A stretch of DNA of 56,209 nt, from NCBI RefSeq assembly GCF_024448695.1, contig NZ_JAMOHY010000019.1:1-56209 (forward strand), read 5' to 3'. Positions 39,871 to 49,556 of this stretch are shown here, in pieces (positions within the stretch are counted from its first letter, which is position 1; every line of letters begins with the position of its first letter). The stretch is from Stutzerimonas stutzeri. Its GTDB lineage: Bacteria > Pseudomonadota > Gammaproteobacteria > Pseudomonadales > Pseudomonadaceae. The position numbers and the translations under genes are program-made. Under the pieces are notes generated by a model. It was not told the DNA's origin. It made no database searches and saw only the letters and a list, made by a program, of their open reading frames with translations.

Positions 39871-39887
39871 ACAAAGAACCGAAGCAT

Positions 39888-39921
39888 GCTGGGTGGATCA
39901 GGCTTTGTCGATCCGCCCAGC
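39888..39921 (+). terminator. hairpin after folE
   Basis: GCTGGGTGGATC (39888-39899) pairs with GATCCGCCCAGC (39910-39921) over 12 bp with one G-T wobble, in the convergent gap between folE and the GST gene. No T-run is present. It may act as a bidirectional 3'-end structure. Confidence 0.55.
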
Positions 39922-39981
39922 CGGGCCGAAGATGAATGTAAAAGCGGTATCCATCCCGACCCTGACGATATTTTTCACTGG

Positions 39982-40584
39982 CTAATCGAACATCCCAACA
40001 TGCCGAGGGTGACTCGCGACACGCTGCAACCAGGCTCGGATTGCCGGGTATCCCTCCAGCTCGAAGCCCCCCTCCTCTGCGACGTGCGTGTAGGCATACA
40101 GCGCCACATCCGCAATTGAATAGCTTCCTCCGACCAGATATGGCGTGCGTAGCAGCTGCTGCTCCATCACGTTGAGTGCGTGATAGCCATCGTAACGCTT
40201 GGCCTCGTACTCCTCGCGGCGCTCTTCCGGCATGCCGAGATATACCTTGATATAACGGGCCACCGCCAGAAACGGCTCATGACTGTATTGCTCAAAGAAC
40301 TGCCACTGAAGCACTTGGGTGCGCAAGCGTGCATCGCTCGGCAGAAACTCGCTGCCCTCGGCAAGAAAATTCAGTATGGCATTCGACTCCCACAGACAGG
40401 AACCATCTTCCAGCTGCAGAACAGGGATCTTGCCGTTGGGATTGAGCTTCAGGAACGCCTCTTCACGCGTTTCACCGCGCAGGATATTGACCGGCACCCA
40501 TTCGTACGGCAGCCCAAGCAGATGCAGCATGAGTTTGACCTTGTAGCAATTGCCGGAACGATAATCGCCATAAACCTTATACAT
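39982..40584 (-). CDS. glutathione S-transferase family protein
   Basis: 200 residues. The N-terminal thioredoxin-like domain has SGNCYKVKLMLHLLGLPYEW, NPNGKIPVLQLEDG and the glutathione-binding ESNAIL motif. A helical C-terminal domain ends in the SIADVALYAYTH hydrophobic-staple segment. The active-site residue is probably Ser10 or Cys13. It is divergent from a MarR regulator, which may control it. Detoxification is inferred; the substrate is unknown. Confidence 0.92.
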   Translation of the reverse strand: MYKVYGDYRSGNCYKVKLMLHLLGLPYEWVPVNILRGETREEAFLKLNPNGKIPVLQLEDGSCLWESNAILNFLAEGSEFLPSDARLRTQVLQWQFFEQYSHEPFLAVARYIKVYLGMPEERREEYEAKRYDGYHALNVMEQQLLRTPYLVGGSYSIADVALYAYTHVAEEGGFELEGYPAIRAWLQRVASHPRHVGMFD

Positions 40585-40695
40585 CTCGCCACCCCTCTCG
40601 ATTGATGCCCTACCGAAACCCTGCTTCGGCAGTATCCGCCTGATCCGGTGCGCTCAGAAAAGCCATTGCCGTACCAGATGCAGAGACGAAAGAAA

Positions 40696-40711
40696 CAAGT
40701 CAAACTACTTG
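40696..40711. promoter_or_regulatory. candidate MarR operator
   Basis: CAAGT-CAAACT-ACTTG is a perfect inverted repeat, nested with GTCAA-ACTAC-TTGAC (40699-40713). It lies in the 162-nt divergent region between the GST gene and the MarR regulator, 35 nt before the regulator start. Palindromes of this size are typical MarR sites. Confidence 0.5.
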
Positions 40712-40746
40712 ACCGAAATTACGCCCAGACTGATAGATACGTCAAT

Positions 40747-41190
40747 ATGCATGACCTAAAAAAAAGCGGTGTTCAGCGCCAGATCATGGAACGCTTCTTC
40801 CTCGGCTATCAGGCATTCACTGCCAAGCCCGACGAGATGCTGGCAAGACGCGGATTATCTCGGGTCCACCACCGCATCCTGTTCTTCATCGCCAGCTATC
40901 CGGACCTGAGCATCAAGCAACTGCTCGGCTATCTTGGCGTCAGCAAACAGGCTCTGAATATCCCGCTGCGTCAACTTATCGAAATGGGTCTGGTGGAAAG
41001 CCTGACTGCCGAAGACGACAAGCGCAAACGCATGCTGCGGTTCAGTACAGAGGGAGCAAAACTCGAACAGGCTTTGCGGCGCGAGCAGGTACGCCTGCTC
41101 GAACGTGCCTTCAATGAGACGGGAGAAGATGCCGTAACAGGCTGGCTGGCTGTCAACCAGGCGCTGGCAGGCAGCGCCAACCGTCACTGA
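40747..41190 (+). CDS. MarR-family transcriptional regulator
   Basis: 147 residues from the ATG at 40747; the ribosome binding site is weak, so an upstream start is possible. The winged helix region is clear: HHRILFFIASYPDLSIKQLL, GVSKQALNIPLRQLIEMGLV and a wing with EDDKRKRMLRFSTEG. It is divergent from the GST gene across a palindrome, suggesting autoregulation and control of GST. It ends 92 nt before rpsA on the opposite strand. Confidence 0.88.
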   Translation: MHDLKKSGVQRQIMERFFLGYQAFTAKPDEMLARRGLSRVHHRILFFIASYPDLSIKQLLGYLGVSKQALNIPLRQLIEMGLVESLTAEDDKRKRMLRFSTEGAKLEQALRREQVRLLERAFNETGEDAVTGWLAVNQALAGSANRH

Positions 41191-41235
41191 AGGTCCGGGT
41201 AACGACAAGCGCAGAGTTGCAGAAATCACGGGAAC

Positions 41236-41265
41236 AAAAAAGGGCGACCGAAGTCGCCCTTTTTT
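41236..41265. terminator. bidirectional Rho-independent terminator between marR and rpsA
   Basis: GGGCGAC (41242-41248) pairs with GTCGCCC (41253-41259) across a CGAA tetraloop, flanked by A6 on the left and T6 on the right. It therefore reads as a classical terminator on both strands, ending rpsA (minus) and the MarR gene (plus). Confidence 0.93.
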
Positions 41266-41282
41266 AACGATGGAGTCAGAAC

Positions 41283-42968
41283 TTAGTTCTGGTTTTCCAT
41301 CTGCGCGCGGATCAGATCACCAATGGTGGTCGGGCCGGCGGAAGGTTCTACGTCCTGCTTGGTACGCAGTTCCTTCATCGCGTCTTTCTCGTCTTCAACG
41401 TCTTTCGACTTGATGGACAGGCTGATGACGCGGCTCTTGCGGTCGATGCTGATGATCTTGGCTTCGACTTCTTCGCCTTCTTTCAGCACGTTGCGCGCAT
41501 CTTCAACGCGGTCACGGCTGATTTCGGAGGCTTTCAGGGTCGCTTCGATATCGTTGCCCAGATCGATGATGGCGCCTTTGGCGTCAACTTCTTTCACGAT
41601 GCCACGAACGATGCTGCCCTTGTCATTGACGGCGGCGTAGTTGGAGAACGGATCGTCTTCCAGCTGCTTGATGCCCAGGGAGATGCGCTCACGCTCCGGA
41701 TCGACCGACAGGATGACGGTGTCCAGCTCGTCGCCTTTCTTGAAGCGGCGAACGGCTTCTTCACCAACTTCGTTCCAGGAGATGTCGGACAGGTGAACCA
41801 GGCCGTCGATGCCACCGTCCAGACCAATGAAGATACCGAAATCGGTGATCGACTTGATGGTGCCGGAGATGCGGTCGCCCTTGTTGAACTGACCCGAGAA
41901 GTCTTCCCATGGGTTGGTCTTGCACTGCTTGATACCCAGGGAAATACGACGACGCTCTTCGTCGATGTCCAGAACCATGACTTCCACTTCGTCGCCGACC
42001 TGTACGACCTTCGACGGGTGAATGTTCTTGTTGGTCCAGTCCATTTCGGAAACGTGCACCAGGCCTTCAACGCCCTCTTCCAGCTCGGCGAAGCAGCCGT
42101 AATCGGTCAGGTTGGTGACCTTGGCAACAACGCGAGTGTTCTCTGGGTAACGAGCCTTGATAGCAACCCATGGGTCTTCGCCCAGTTGCTTCAGACCCAG
42201 GGAGACGCGGTTGCGCTCGCGGTCGAACTTCAGCACTTTGACGTCGATCTCGTCGCCAACGTTGACGATCTCGGAAGGATGCTTGATGCGCTTCCAGGCC
42301 ATGTCGGTGATGTGCAGCAGGCCGTCGACGCCACCCAGATCCACGAACGCGCCGTAGTCGGTGAGGTTCTTGACGATACCCTTGACCTGCTGGCCTTCCT
42401 GCAGCGATTCCAGCAGAGCTTCACGCTCAGCGCTGTTTTCAGCTTCCAGGACGCTACGACGGGAAACGACAACGTTGTTGCGCTTCTGGTCCAGCTTGAT
42501 GACCTTGAACTCGAGTTCTTTGCCTTCCAGGTGAGTGGTATCACGCACCGGACGGACATCGACCAAGGAACCTGGCAGGAACGCACGGATGCCGTTAACG
42601 TCGACAGTGAAGCCGCCCTTAACCTTACCGTTGATAACGCCCTTGACCACTTCCTCAGCTGCGAAAGCCGCTTCCAGAACAATCCAGCACTCGGCACGCT
42701 TGGCTTTTTCGCGGGACAGCTTGGTTTCACCGAAGCCATCTTCAACCGCGTCCAGCGCAACGTGAACTTCGTCACCCACGCTGATGGTCAGCTCGCCCTG
42801 CTCGTTGTAGAACTGCTCGACCGGGATGACGCCCTCGGATTTCAGACCGGCATGGACAGTGACCCAGTCACCATCGATGTCGACCACGATGCCGGTGATG
42901 ATGGCGCCCGGCTGCATGTCGAGGGATTTCAGGCTTTCTTCAAAAAGTTCTGCAAAGCTTTCGCTCAT
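41283..42968 (-). CDS. rpsA: 30S ribosomal protein S1
   Basis: 561 residues from the ATG at 42968 ([19 protein letters not shown]), the usual gammaproteobacterial S1 length. Six S1 RNA-binding repeats are recognisable; repeats 3-6 carry the [15 protein letters not shown] pattern (for example [20 protein letters not shown]). S1 binds mRNA and aids initiation. It is the last gene of the supra-operon but lies behind its own terminator-promoter region, so it is probably also transcribed separately. Confidence 0.98.
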   Translation of the reverse strand: MSESFAELFEESLKSLDMQPGAIITGIVVDIDGDWVTVHAGLKSEGVIPVEQFYNEQGELTISVGDEVHVALDAVEDGFGETKLSREKAKRAECWIVLEAAFAAEEVVKGVINGKVKGGFTVDVNGIRAFLPGSLVDVRPVRDTTHLEGKELEFKVIKLDQKRNNVVVSRRSVLEAENSAEREALLESLQEGQQVKGIVKNLTDYGAFVDLGGVDGLLHITDMAWKRIKHPSEIVNVGDEIDVKVLKFDRERNRVSLGLKQLGEDPWVAIKARYPENTRVVAKVTNLTDYGCFAELEEGVEGLVHVSEMDWTNKNIHPSKVVQVGDEVEVMVLDIDEERRRISLGIKQCKTNPWEDFSGQFNKGDRISGTIKSITDFGIFIGLDGGIDGLVHLSDISWNEVGEEAVRRFKKGDELDTVILSVDPERERISLGIKQLEDDPFSNYAAVNDKGSIVRGIVKEVDAKGAIIDLGNDIEATLKASEISRDRVEDARNVLKEGEEVEAKIISIDRKSRVISLSIKSKDVEDEKDAMKELRTKQDVEPSAGPTTIGDLIRAQMENQN

Positions 42969-43040
42969 GTTTATTCCTGCTGTTTTCGGACGAGAATCCG
43001 CCCAATCTCCACGCCCCAGATAACGTGGGTTCATTCATAT

Positions 43041-43081
43041 AAAAAAAGGCCTGCGGGACTGGATCTGGTCTCCCACATGCC
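43041..43081 (-). terminator. Rho-independent terminator between cmk and rpsA
   Basis: On the minus strand GGCATGTGGGA pairs with TCCCGCAGGCC (one mismatch and one wobble) around a 12-nt loop and is followed by T7. It lies between the cmk stop and the rpsA start, so it ends most supra-operon transcripts; rpsA then needs its own promoter in the next ~70 nt or read-through. Confidence 0.85.
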
Positions 43082-43135
43082 TCCTTGTTAACGGTCCTGA
43101 TTCAGGCCGCTGAGTCGCCTTTCGGCGCCCGTCCA

Positions 43136-43822
43136 TCAGGCAAAATCGTGCTTCTCGACTTCGCCCAGAATCTGTCCCAATACCTGCTCGATGGACAATG
43201 CAGTGGAATCCAGCTGTATGGCATCGTCTGCCGGCTTCAGCGGAGCCACTGTACGTTGGGTATCACGCTCATCACGTGCCCGTATCTCGTCGAGAAGACT
43301 CGCAAGGTTAACATCATCCCCCTTAGCCTTCAACTGCAGGTAGCGTCTACGAGCCCTTTCCTCGGCGCTGGCCGTAAGGAATATTTTCAGCGTAGCATCG
43401 GGGAAAACCACTGTTCCCATGTCCCGACCATCGGCAACCAGCCCCGGTGCTTCGCGAAAAGCCTTCTGCCGCTGTAACAGGGCTTCACGCACCACCGGCA
43501 GGGCTGCAACCTGTGAGGCCCCAGCGCCGACAACCTCGTTGCGGATGGCCTCGGTAACGTCTTCGCCTTCGAGCACAATGCGCATACCGTGCCCCGCCTT
43601 CGCCGCACCGAACTGCACATCCAGATGGGCGGCCAGCGCCTTGAGGGCTTCTTCGTTGGTCAGGTCGACGCCGTGGTTGCGGGCAGCGAAGGCAAGCAAA
43701 CGATACAGGGCGCCAGAATCAAGAAAATTCCAGCCCAGCTTGCCGGCGAGCAACGCCGCAATGGTGCCCTTGCCGGAGCCGCTAGGGCCGTCGATGGTAA
43801 TGACCGGAATCTGTCGGATCAT
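43136..43822 (-). CDS. cmk: cytidylate kinase
   Basis: 228 residues from the ATG at 43822. It phosphorylates CMP and dCMP. The P-loop GPSGSGKGT is at residues 12-20; the NMP-binding [13 protein letters not shown] and the lid RARRRYLQL are present. It overlaps the tyrA-aroA fusion by 4 nt and precedes rpsA, the same order as in E. coli (aroA-cmk-rpsA). Confidence 0.97.
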   Translation of the reverse strand: MIRQIPVITIDGPSGSGKGTIAALLAGKLGWNFLDSGALYRLLAFAARNHGVDLTNEEALKALAAHLDVQFGAAKAGHGMRIVLEGEDVTEAIRNEVVGAGASQVAALPVVREALLQRQKAFREAPGLVADGRDMGTVVFPDATLKIFLTASAEERARRRYLQLKAKGDDVNLASLLDEIRARDERDTQRTVAPLKPADDAIQLDSTALSIEQVLGQILGEVEKHDFA

Positions 43823-46058
43823 GAAGCCTCCTCCACGGAAACACGCATACCAGCCCGCTCGGCCAACGCCAGGAAATTGGGGAACGAGGTCGCGACATTG
43901 GCGCAATCATGAATGCGGATCGACGCACCGGCGCGCAGTGCTGCGACGCTGAAAGACATGGCGATACGATGATCGCCGTGGGCCCAGACTTCTCCACCGC
44001 CTATCGGGCCGCCTTCGATCAGGATGCCGTCGGGCGTTGGTTCGGCCTTGACGCCCAACGTCTGTAGCCCGTCCGCCATGACCTGAATACGATCCGACTC
44101 CTTGACCCGCAGTTCCTCGGCACCACGCAGTAAAGTGCGACCTTCGGCGCAAGCGGCGGCGATAAAGAGCACCGGGAATTCGTCGATGGCCAGCGGCACC
44201 AGCGCTTCGGGAATTTCGATGCCCTTGAGTTGCGCGGCCCGCACACGAATGTCGGCCACCGGCTCACCGCCTACCTCACGCTGATTGGACAGTTCAATGT
44301 TGGCGCCCATCAGCTTGAGGATATCGATCACGCCGGTGCGCGTCGGGTTGATACCCACGTGCTCCAGGGTCACATCCGAACCTTCTGCAATACTGGCTGC
44401 GACCATGAAGAAAGCGGCGGACGAGATATCAGCCGGCACTTCGATCTGTGTGGCGCTCAGTGTGTGGCCCGGCTCGACAGTTGCAGTGCTGCCCTTAACC
44501 AGAACCGGATAACCGAAGCCCTGCAGCATCCGCTCGGTATGGTCACGGGTGGGTGCAGGCTCTGTCACCGAGGTCTGGCCTTCGGCATAGAGACCGGCGA
44601 GTAGCAGGCAGGATTTGACCTGGGCACTGGCCATGGGCATGTCGTAGTGCATGCCGGACAACTTCTGGCCGCCACGAATGGTCAGCGGAGGACGCCCCTC
44701 GGCAGCAGTTTCAATCACCGCGCCCATTTGGCGCAGGGGGCTGGCAACGCGATTCATCGGTCGCTTGGAGAGCGAGGCGTCGCCGGTCAACGTGGTATCG
44801 AATGACTGAGCAGCGAGCAAACCGGCCAGCAGACGCATCGAGGTGCCGGAGTTGCCCAGGTAGATCGGACCGGGCGGCGCCTGCAGGCCATGCAGGCCGA
44901 CGCCATGCACAGTCACGCGGCCCTGGTGCGGCCCTTCGATGACCACACCCATGTCGCGAAACGCCTGGATGGTAGCCAGTGCGTCTTCGCCTTCGAGAAA
45001 GCCCTCGACCTCGGTGGTGCCTTCGGCCAGCGAGCCGAGCATGATCGAACGGTGGGAAATGGATTTGTCGCCTGGTACACGCAACTGGCCAGTCAGGCTG
45101 CCGCCAGGGTTGGCGAGGAAGATCAGGTCATTGGAATGCATAACGTCCACATAGGCTCTGCGAGCCAGTATTTTGCTGAAATGTTCCCGGGCAGCCCTGG
45201 CGCGCGTGAATACGCCCAGCAGTGTATGCCCGTCTCCTTCATCGACCGCGGCGCGCAGGGCGTCGAGGTCGGTACGAAAATCATCCAGGGTGGCCAGCAC
45301 TGCTTCACGATTGGCCAGAAAGATGTCGTGCCACATCACCGGATCGCTGCCCGCTATGCGGGTGAAATCGCGGAAACCGCCGGCAGCATAGCGAAAGATT
45401 TCCAGATTCTCATGACGCTTGGCCAGCGAATCCACCAGCCCGAAAGCCAGCAGGTGCGGCAGATGACTGGTGGCCGCAAGCACCTCGTCATGATGGGCGA
45501 CGTCCATATGCTCGACATCGGCACCCAGCGCACTCCATAGTCGGTCGACCAGCGCAAGTGCTTGCGGATCGGTACCGGCTACCGGCGTCAGGATCACCTT
45601 GTGCCGCTGGAACAGTGAAGCATCTGCAGCGGTGATGCCACTGCGCTCGGAACCCGCGATGGGATGACCAGGTACGAAGCGCGCCGGCATGGTGCCGAAC
45701 ACTCGCGTCGCGCAACGCACCAGATTGCCCTTGGCGCTGCCGACATCGGTAAGCACCGCATCCCCCAGTTCCAGTTGCGACAGCTGCTCCAGCAATTTTT
45801 CCATCGCCAGGATCGGCGCGGCCAGCTGAATCACACTGGCATCACGACATGCTTCTTCCAGCGTCTCGGTACAACGATCGACCACGCCCAGCTCTACAGC
45901 CAGCTGCCGACTGTCGGCATTGGGATCGAAGCCCACCACTTCATTGCACAGCCCCTGCTCACGCAAACCCTTGGCGAATGAGCCGCCAATCAGGCCGAGA
46001 CCGATCACCACCAAGCGCTCTACGCGAGGTGCCTGCTGTTGCTCTCTGATGCTTTGGG

Positions 46059-46062
<4 letters not shown>
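43819..46062 (-). CDS. tyrA-aroA: bifunctional cyclohexadienyl/prephenate dehydrogenase and EPSP synthase (TyrA-AroA fusion)
   Basis: 747 residues from a GTG start at 46062 that overlaps the hisC2 stop by 4 nt. The N-terminal ~300 residues form TyrA (Rossmann GLGLIGG at 22-28, [10 protein letters not shown]), making the tyrosine precursor. From about residue 310 it is EPSP synthase ([37 protein letters not shown]), making the chorismate precursor. The PGDKSISHR motif resembles class II EPSPS. The fusion is typical of Pseudomonas. Active-site motifs of both halves look intact. Confidence 0.96.
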
Positions 46063-47168
<1,106 letters not shown>

Positions 47169-47170
47169 AG

Positions 47171-47239
47171 CTACAAGCCTCAAGCTTCAAGCCGCAAGCA
47201 AAAACCCACATCAAAACTTGGGGCTTTCAGCTTGCGGCT
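47171..47239. repeat. REP-like inverted repeat, copy 2
   Basis: AGCCGCAAGC (47190-47199) pairs perfectly with GCTTGCGGCT (47230-47239); upstream CAAGCTTCAAGC words extend the left arm. It shares the CTTCAAGCC..CAAGC word with the element at 34291-34350. It fills the pheA-hisC2 gap within an operon and so is probably transcribed. Confidence 0.65.
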
Positions 47240-47243
47240 GCTT

Positions 47244-48341
47244 TTAAAGTACCGCCTTGGGATACGAGCCCAGCACTTTCAGCGCCACGGCTTCGTGGCC
47301 GATCTTTTCCAGCACATCCTTGATCAGCGGGTCCTGGTGGTGGCCAATGCAGTCGATAAAGAACACGTAGGTCCACTTGCCACTGCGAGAAGGCCGGGTT
47401 TCGATCCGCGTCAGGTCGATGCCGTTGGCATGGAACGGCATCAGCAGCTCGTGCAGCGCTCCCGGCTTGTTGCGCATGGAGACGATGATCGAAGTCTTGT
47501 CGTCGCCGGTCGGAGGCACTTCCTGGCTGCCAATGATGAAGAAGCGCGTGGAGTTGTCCGGGCGATCCTCGATCTTCTCGGCAAGGCGGGTCAGCCCATA
47601 GAGCTGCGCAGCCATGTCGCCGGCGATGGCCGCCGAGTTCCATTCGCTTTTGACCCGCCGGGCGGCGTCGGCATTGCTCGATACCGCTACGCGCTCGACA
47701 TTCGGGTAATGCGCATCGAGCCACTTGCGGCACTGGGCCAGCGATTGCGCATGGGAATAGATGCGGGTGATACGGTCGGTCTTGGTCGTCTCCCCCACTA
47801 ACAGATGATGGTGGATACGCAACTCGACTTCGCCACAGATGACGATGTCGTGTTCGAGGAAACTGTCCAGCGTGTGGTTGACCGCGCCCTCGGTGGAGTT
47901 CTCCACCGGCACCACGCCGAAATTCACCGCACCGGCCACCACTTCGCGGAAGACCTCGTCGATGGCTGCCATGGGCTTGCTGACGACCGAGTGACCGAAA
48001 TGCTTGAGGGCTGCCGCCTGCGAGAAGGTGCCTTCCGGGCCGAGGTAGGCAACCCGCAGCGGCTGCTCCAGGGCCAGGCAGGAAGACATGATTTCGCGGA
48101 ACAGGCGCGCCACTTCCTCATTGTCCAGCGGCCCCTTGTTCAGCTCCATGATGTGCTTGAGCACCCAGGCTTCACGCTCGGGCCGGTAGAATACCGCCTC
48201 CTCGCCTTCGGCCAGTGACGCGGTTTTGACCCGCGCCACTTCCTGGGCGCAACGCGCGCGCTCGCTGATCAGGTCAAGAATTCTCTCATCCAGATTGTCG
48301 ATGCGTACGCGCAGAGCCTTGAGCTGGTCGGCATCACTCAT
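47244..48341 (-). CDS. pheA: bifunctional chorismate mutase/prephenate dehydratase
   Basis: 365 residues. The N-terminal AroQ chorismate mutase (about 1-90) has RVRIDNLDERILDLISERAR. The prephenate dehydratase domain follows (AYLGPEGTFSQAAALKHFG, VPVENSTEGAVNHTLDSF), then an ACT domain (NKPGALHELLMPF, ETRPSRSGKWTY) for phenylalanine feedback. Its ATG shares one base with the serC stop (TGATG), so the two are translationally coupled. Confidence 0.97.
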   Translation of the reverse strand: MSDADQLKALRVRIDNLDERILDLISERARCAQEVARVKTASLAEGEEAVFYRPEREAWVLKHIMELNKGPLDNEEVARLFREIMSSCLALEQPLRVAYLGPEGTFSQAAALKHFGHSVVSKPMAAIDEVFREVVAGAVNFGVVPVENSTEGAVNHTLDSFLEHDIVICGEVELRIHHHLLVGETTKTDRITRIYSHAQSLAQCRKWLDAHYPNVERVAVSSNADAARRVKSEWNSAAIAGDMAAQLYGLTRLAEKIEDRPDNSTRFFIIGSQEVPPTGDDKTSIIVSMRNKPGALHELLMPFHANGIDLTRIETRPSRSGKWTYVFFIDCIGHHQDPLIKDVLEKIGHEAVALKVLGSYPKAVL

Positions 48342-49426
48342 CAGCCGTGCTCCTTCTCGAATTCCGCCATATAGGCCACCAGCGCTTCGACGGCATCCAA
48401 ACCCACGGCGTTGTAAATGGAGGCACGCATGCCACCGACCGAACGATGGCCTTTCAGGTTGAGCAGGCCGCGTGCATCGGCACCGGTCAGGAAGGCCTTG
48501 TCCAGACGCTCATCGGCCAGACGGAACGGTACGTTCATCCAGGAACGTGCGTTCTCGGAGATCGGGTTGGAATAAAAGTCGCTGGCGTCGATGACCCCGT
48601 AAAGGAGCTCCTTCTTGGCCCGGTTGCGCTGCTCCATGGCCTCGACACCGCCCTGCTCCTTGAGCCACTCGAAGACCAGCCCCGACAAATACCAGGAGAA
48701 CGTCGCCGGCGTGTTGTACATCGAGCCGTTGTCGGCAGCGATCTTGTAATCAAGCATGGTCGGGCAGGTGGAGCGGGCCTCGCCGAGCAGATCCTCACGG
48801 ACAATCACCACCACCAGACCGGACGGGCCGATGTTCTTCTGAGCACCGGCGTAGATCAGGCCGAACCGCGAAACATCGATGGGGCGCGAAAGAATGTCGG
48901 AAGACATGTCCACCACCAGCGGCGTATCGCCCAGCTCCGGTACCCAATCGAATTGCAGTCCGCCGATGGTTTCGTTGCTGGCGTAATGCAGGTAGGCGGC
49001 GTTGTCGCTCAGTTGCCACTCATTCTGCCCGGGAATGGCAAAGTAGTCGTAAGCCTTGGCGCTGGCGGCCAGGTTGACGTTACCGAAGCGACGCGCTTCT
49101 TCGATGCTCTTGCGCGACCAGATGCCGGTGTCGACGTAATCGGCAATGCCATCTTCAGGCAGCAGATTCAGCGGAATTTCGGCGAACTGCTGGCTCGCGC
49201 CACCCTGGAGGAACAGCACCTTATAGTTCGATGGAATGGCCAGCAGATCGCGCAGGTCCTGTTCGGCCTTCTCGGCTATCGCGACATAAGCATCACTGCG
49301 ATGACTCATCTCCATCACCGACAGACCACGACCCTGCCAGTCCAGCAGTTCAGCCTGGGCGCGTTGCAGCACCGCTTCGGGCAGCGCGGCCGGGCCGGCG
49401 CAGAAGTTAAAGGCGCGTTTGCTCAT
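48341..49426 (-). CDS. serC: phosphoserine aminotransferase
   Basis: 361 residues from the ATG at 49426 (MSKRAFNFCAGPAALPEAVL). It makes 3-phosphoserine for serine synthesis and also acts in the pyridoxal-phosphate pathway after PdxB, which is encoded in this window. The PLP lysine in YAGAQKNIGPSG and the HRS motif near residue 41 are present. It heads the aromatic supra-operon and lies 130 nt downstream of gyrA. Confidence 0.97.
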   Translation of the reverse strand: MSKRAFNFCAGPAALPEAVLQRAQAELLDWQGRGLSVMEMSHRSDAYVAIAEKAEQDLRDLLAIPSNYKVLFLQGGASQQFAEIPLNLLPEDGIADYVDTGIWSRKSIEEARRFGNVNLAASAKAYDYFAIPGQNEWQLSDNAAYLHYASNETIGGLQFDWVPELGDTPLVVDMSSDILSRPIDVSRFGLIYAGAQKNIGPSGLVVVIVREDLLGEARSTCPTMLDYKIAADNGSMYNTPATFSWYLSGLVFEWLKEQGGVEAMEQRNRAKKELLYGVIDASDFYSNPISENARSWMNVPFRLADERLDKAFLTGADARGLLNLKGHRSVGGMRASIYNAVGLDAVEALVAYMAEFEKEHG

Positions 49427-49524
49427 CTTCGTTCTCTCAAAAACGGTCGATACCATGTTCGCTCGGCCCGCCGTCTGAATGCCAAGGGCCGGCGCTTGCA
49501 ATACTTTCTGTGCTGGAGTGCAAG

Positions 49525-49544
49525 GCGAGGCCCGGAGGCCTCGC
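49525..49544 (-). terminator. hairpin between gyrA and serC
   Basis: GCGAGGCC (49525-49532) pairs perfectly with GGCCTCGC (49537-49544) around a 4-nt loop, 12 nt after gyrA. There is no T-run after it on the minus strand, so termination may be incomplete and some gyrA transcripts may continue into serC. Confidence 0.55.
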
Positions 49545-49556
49545 ATTCTGATCGGA

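Noticed and set aside
41793..43091. Long open frame (432 codons) on the strand opposite rpsA
   Set aside because: It mirrors the rpsA codons, has no ribosome binding site or family pattern, and S1 is unmistakable on the other strand.
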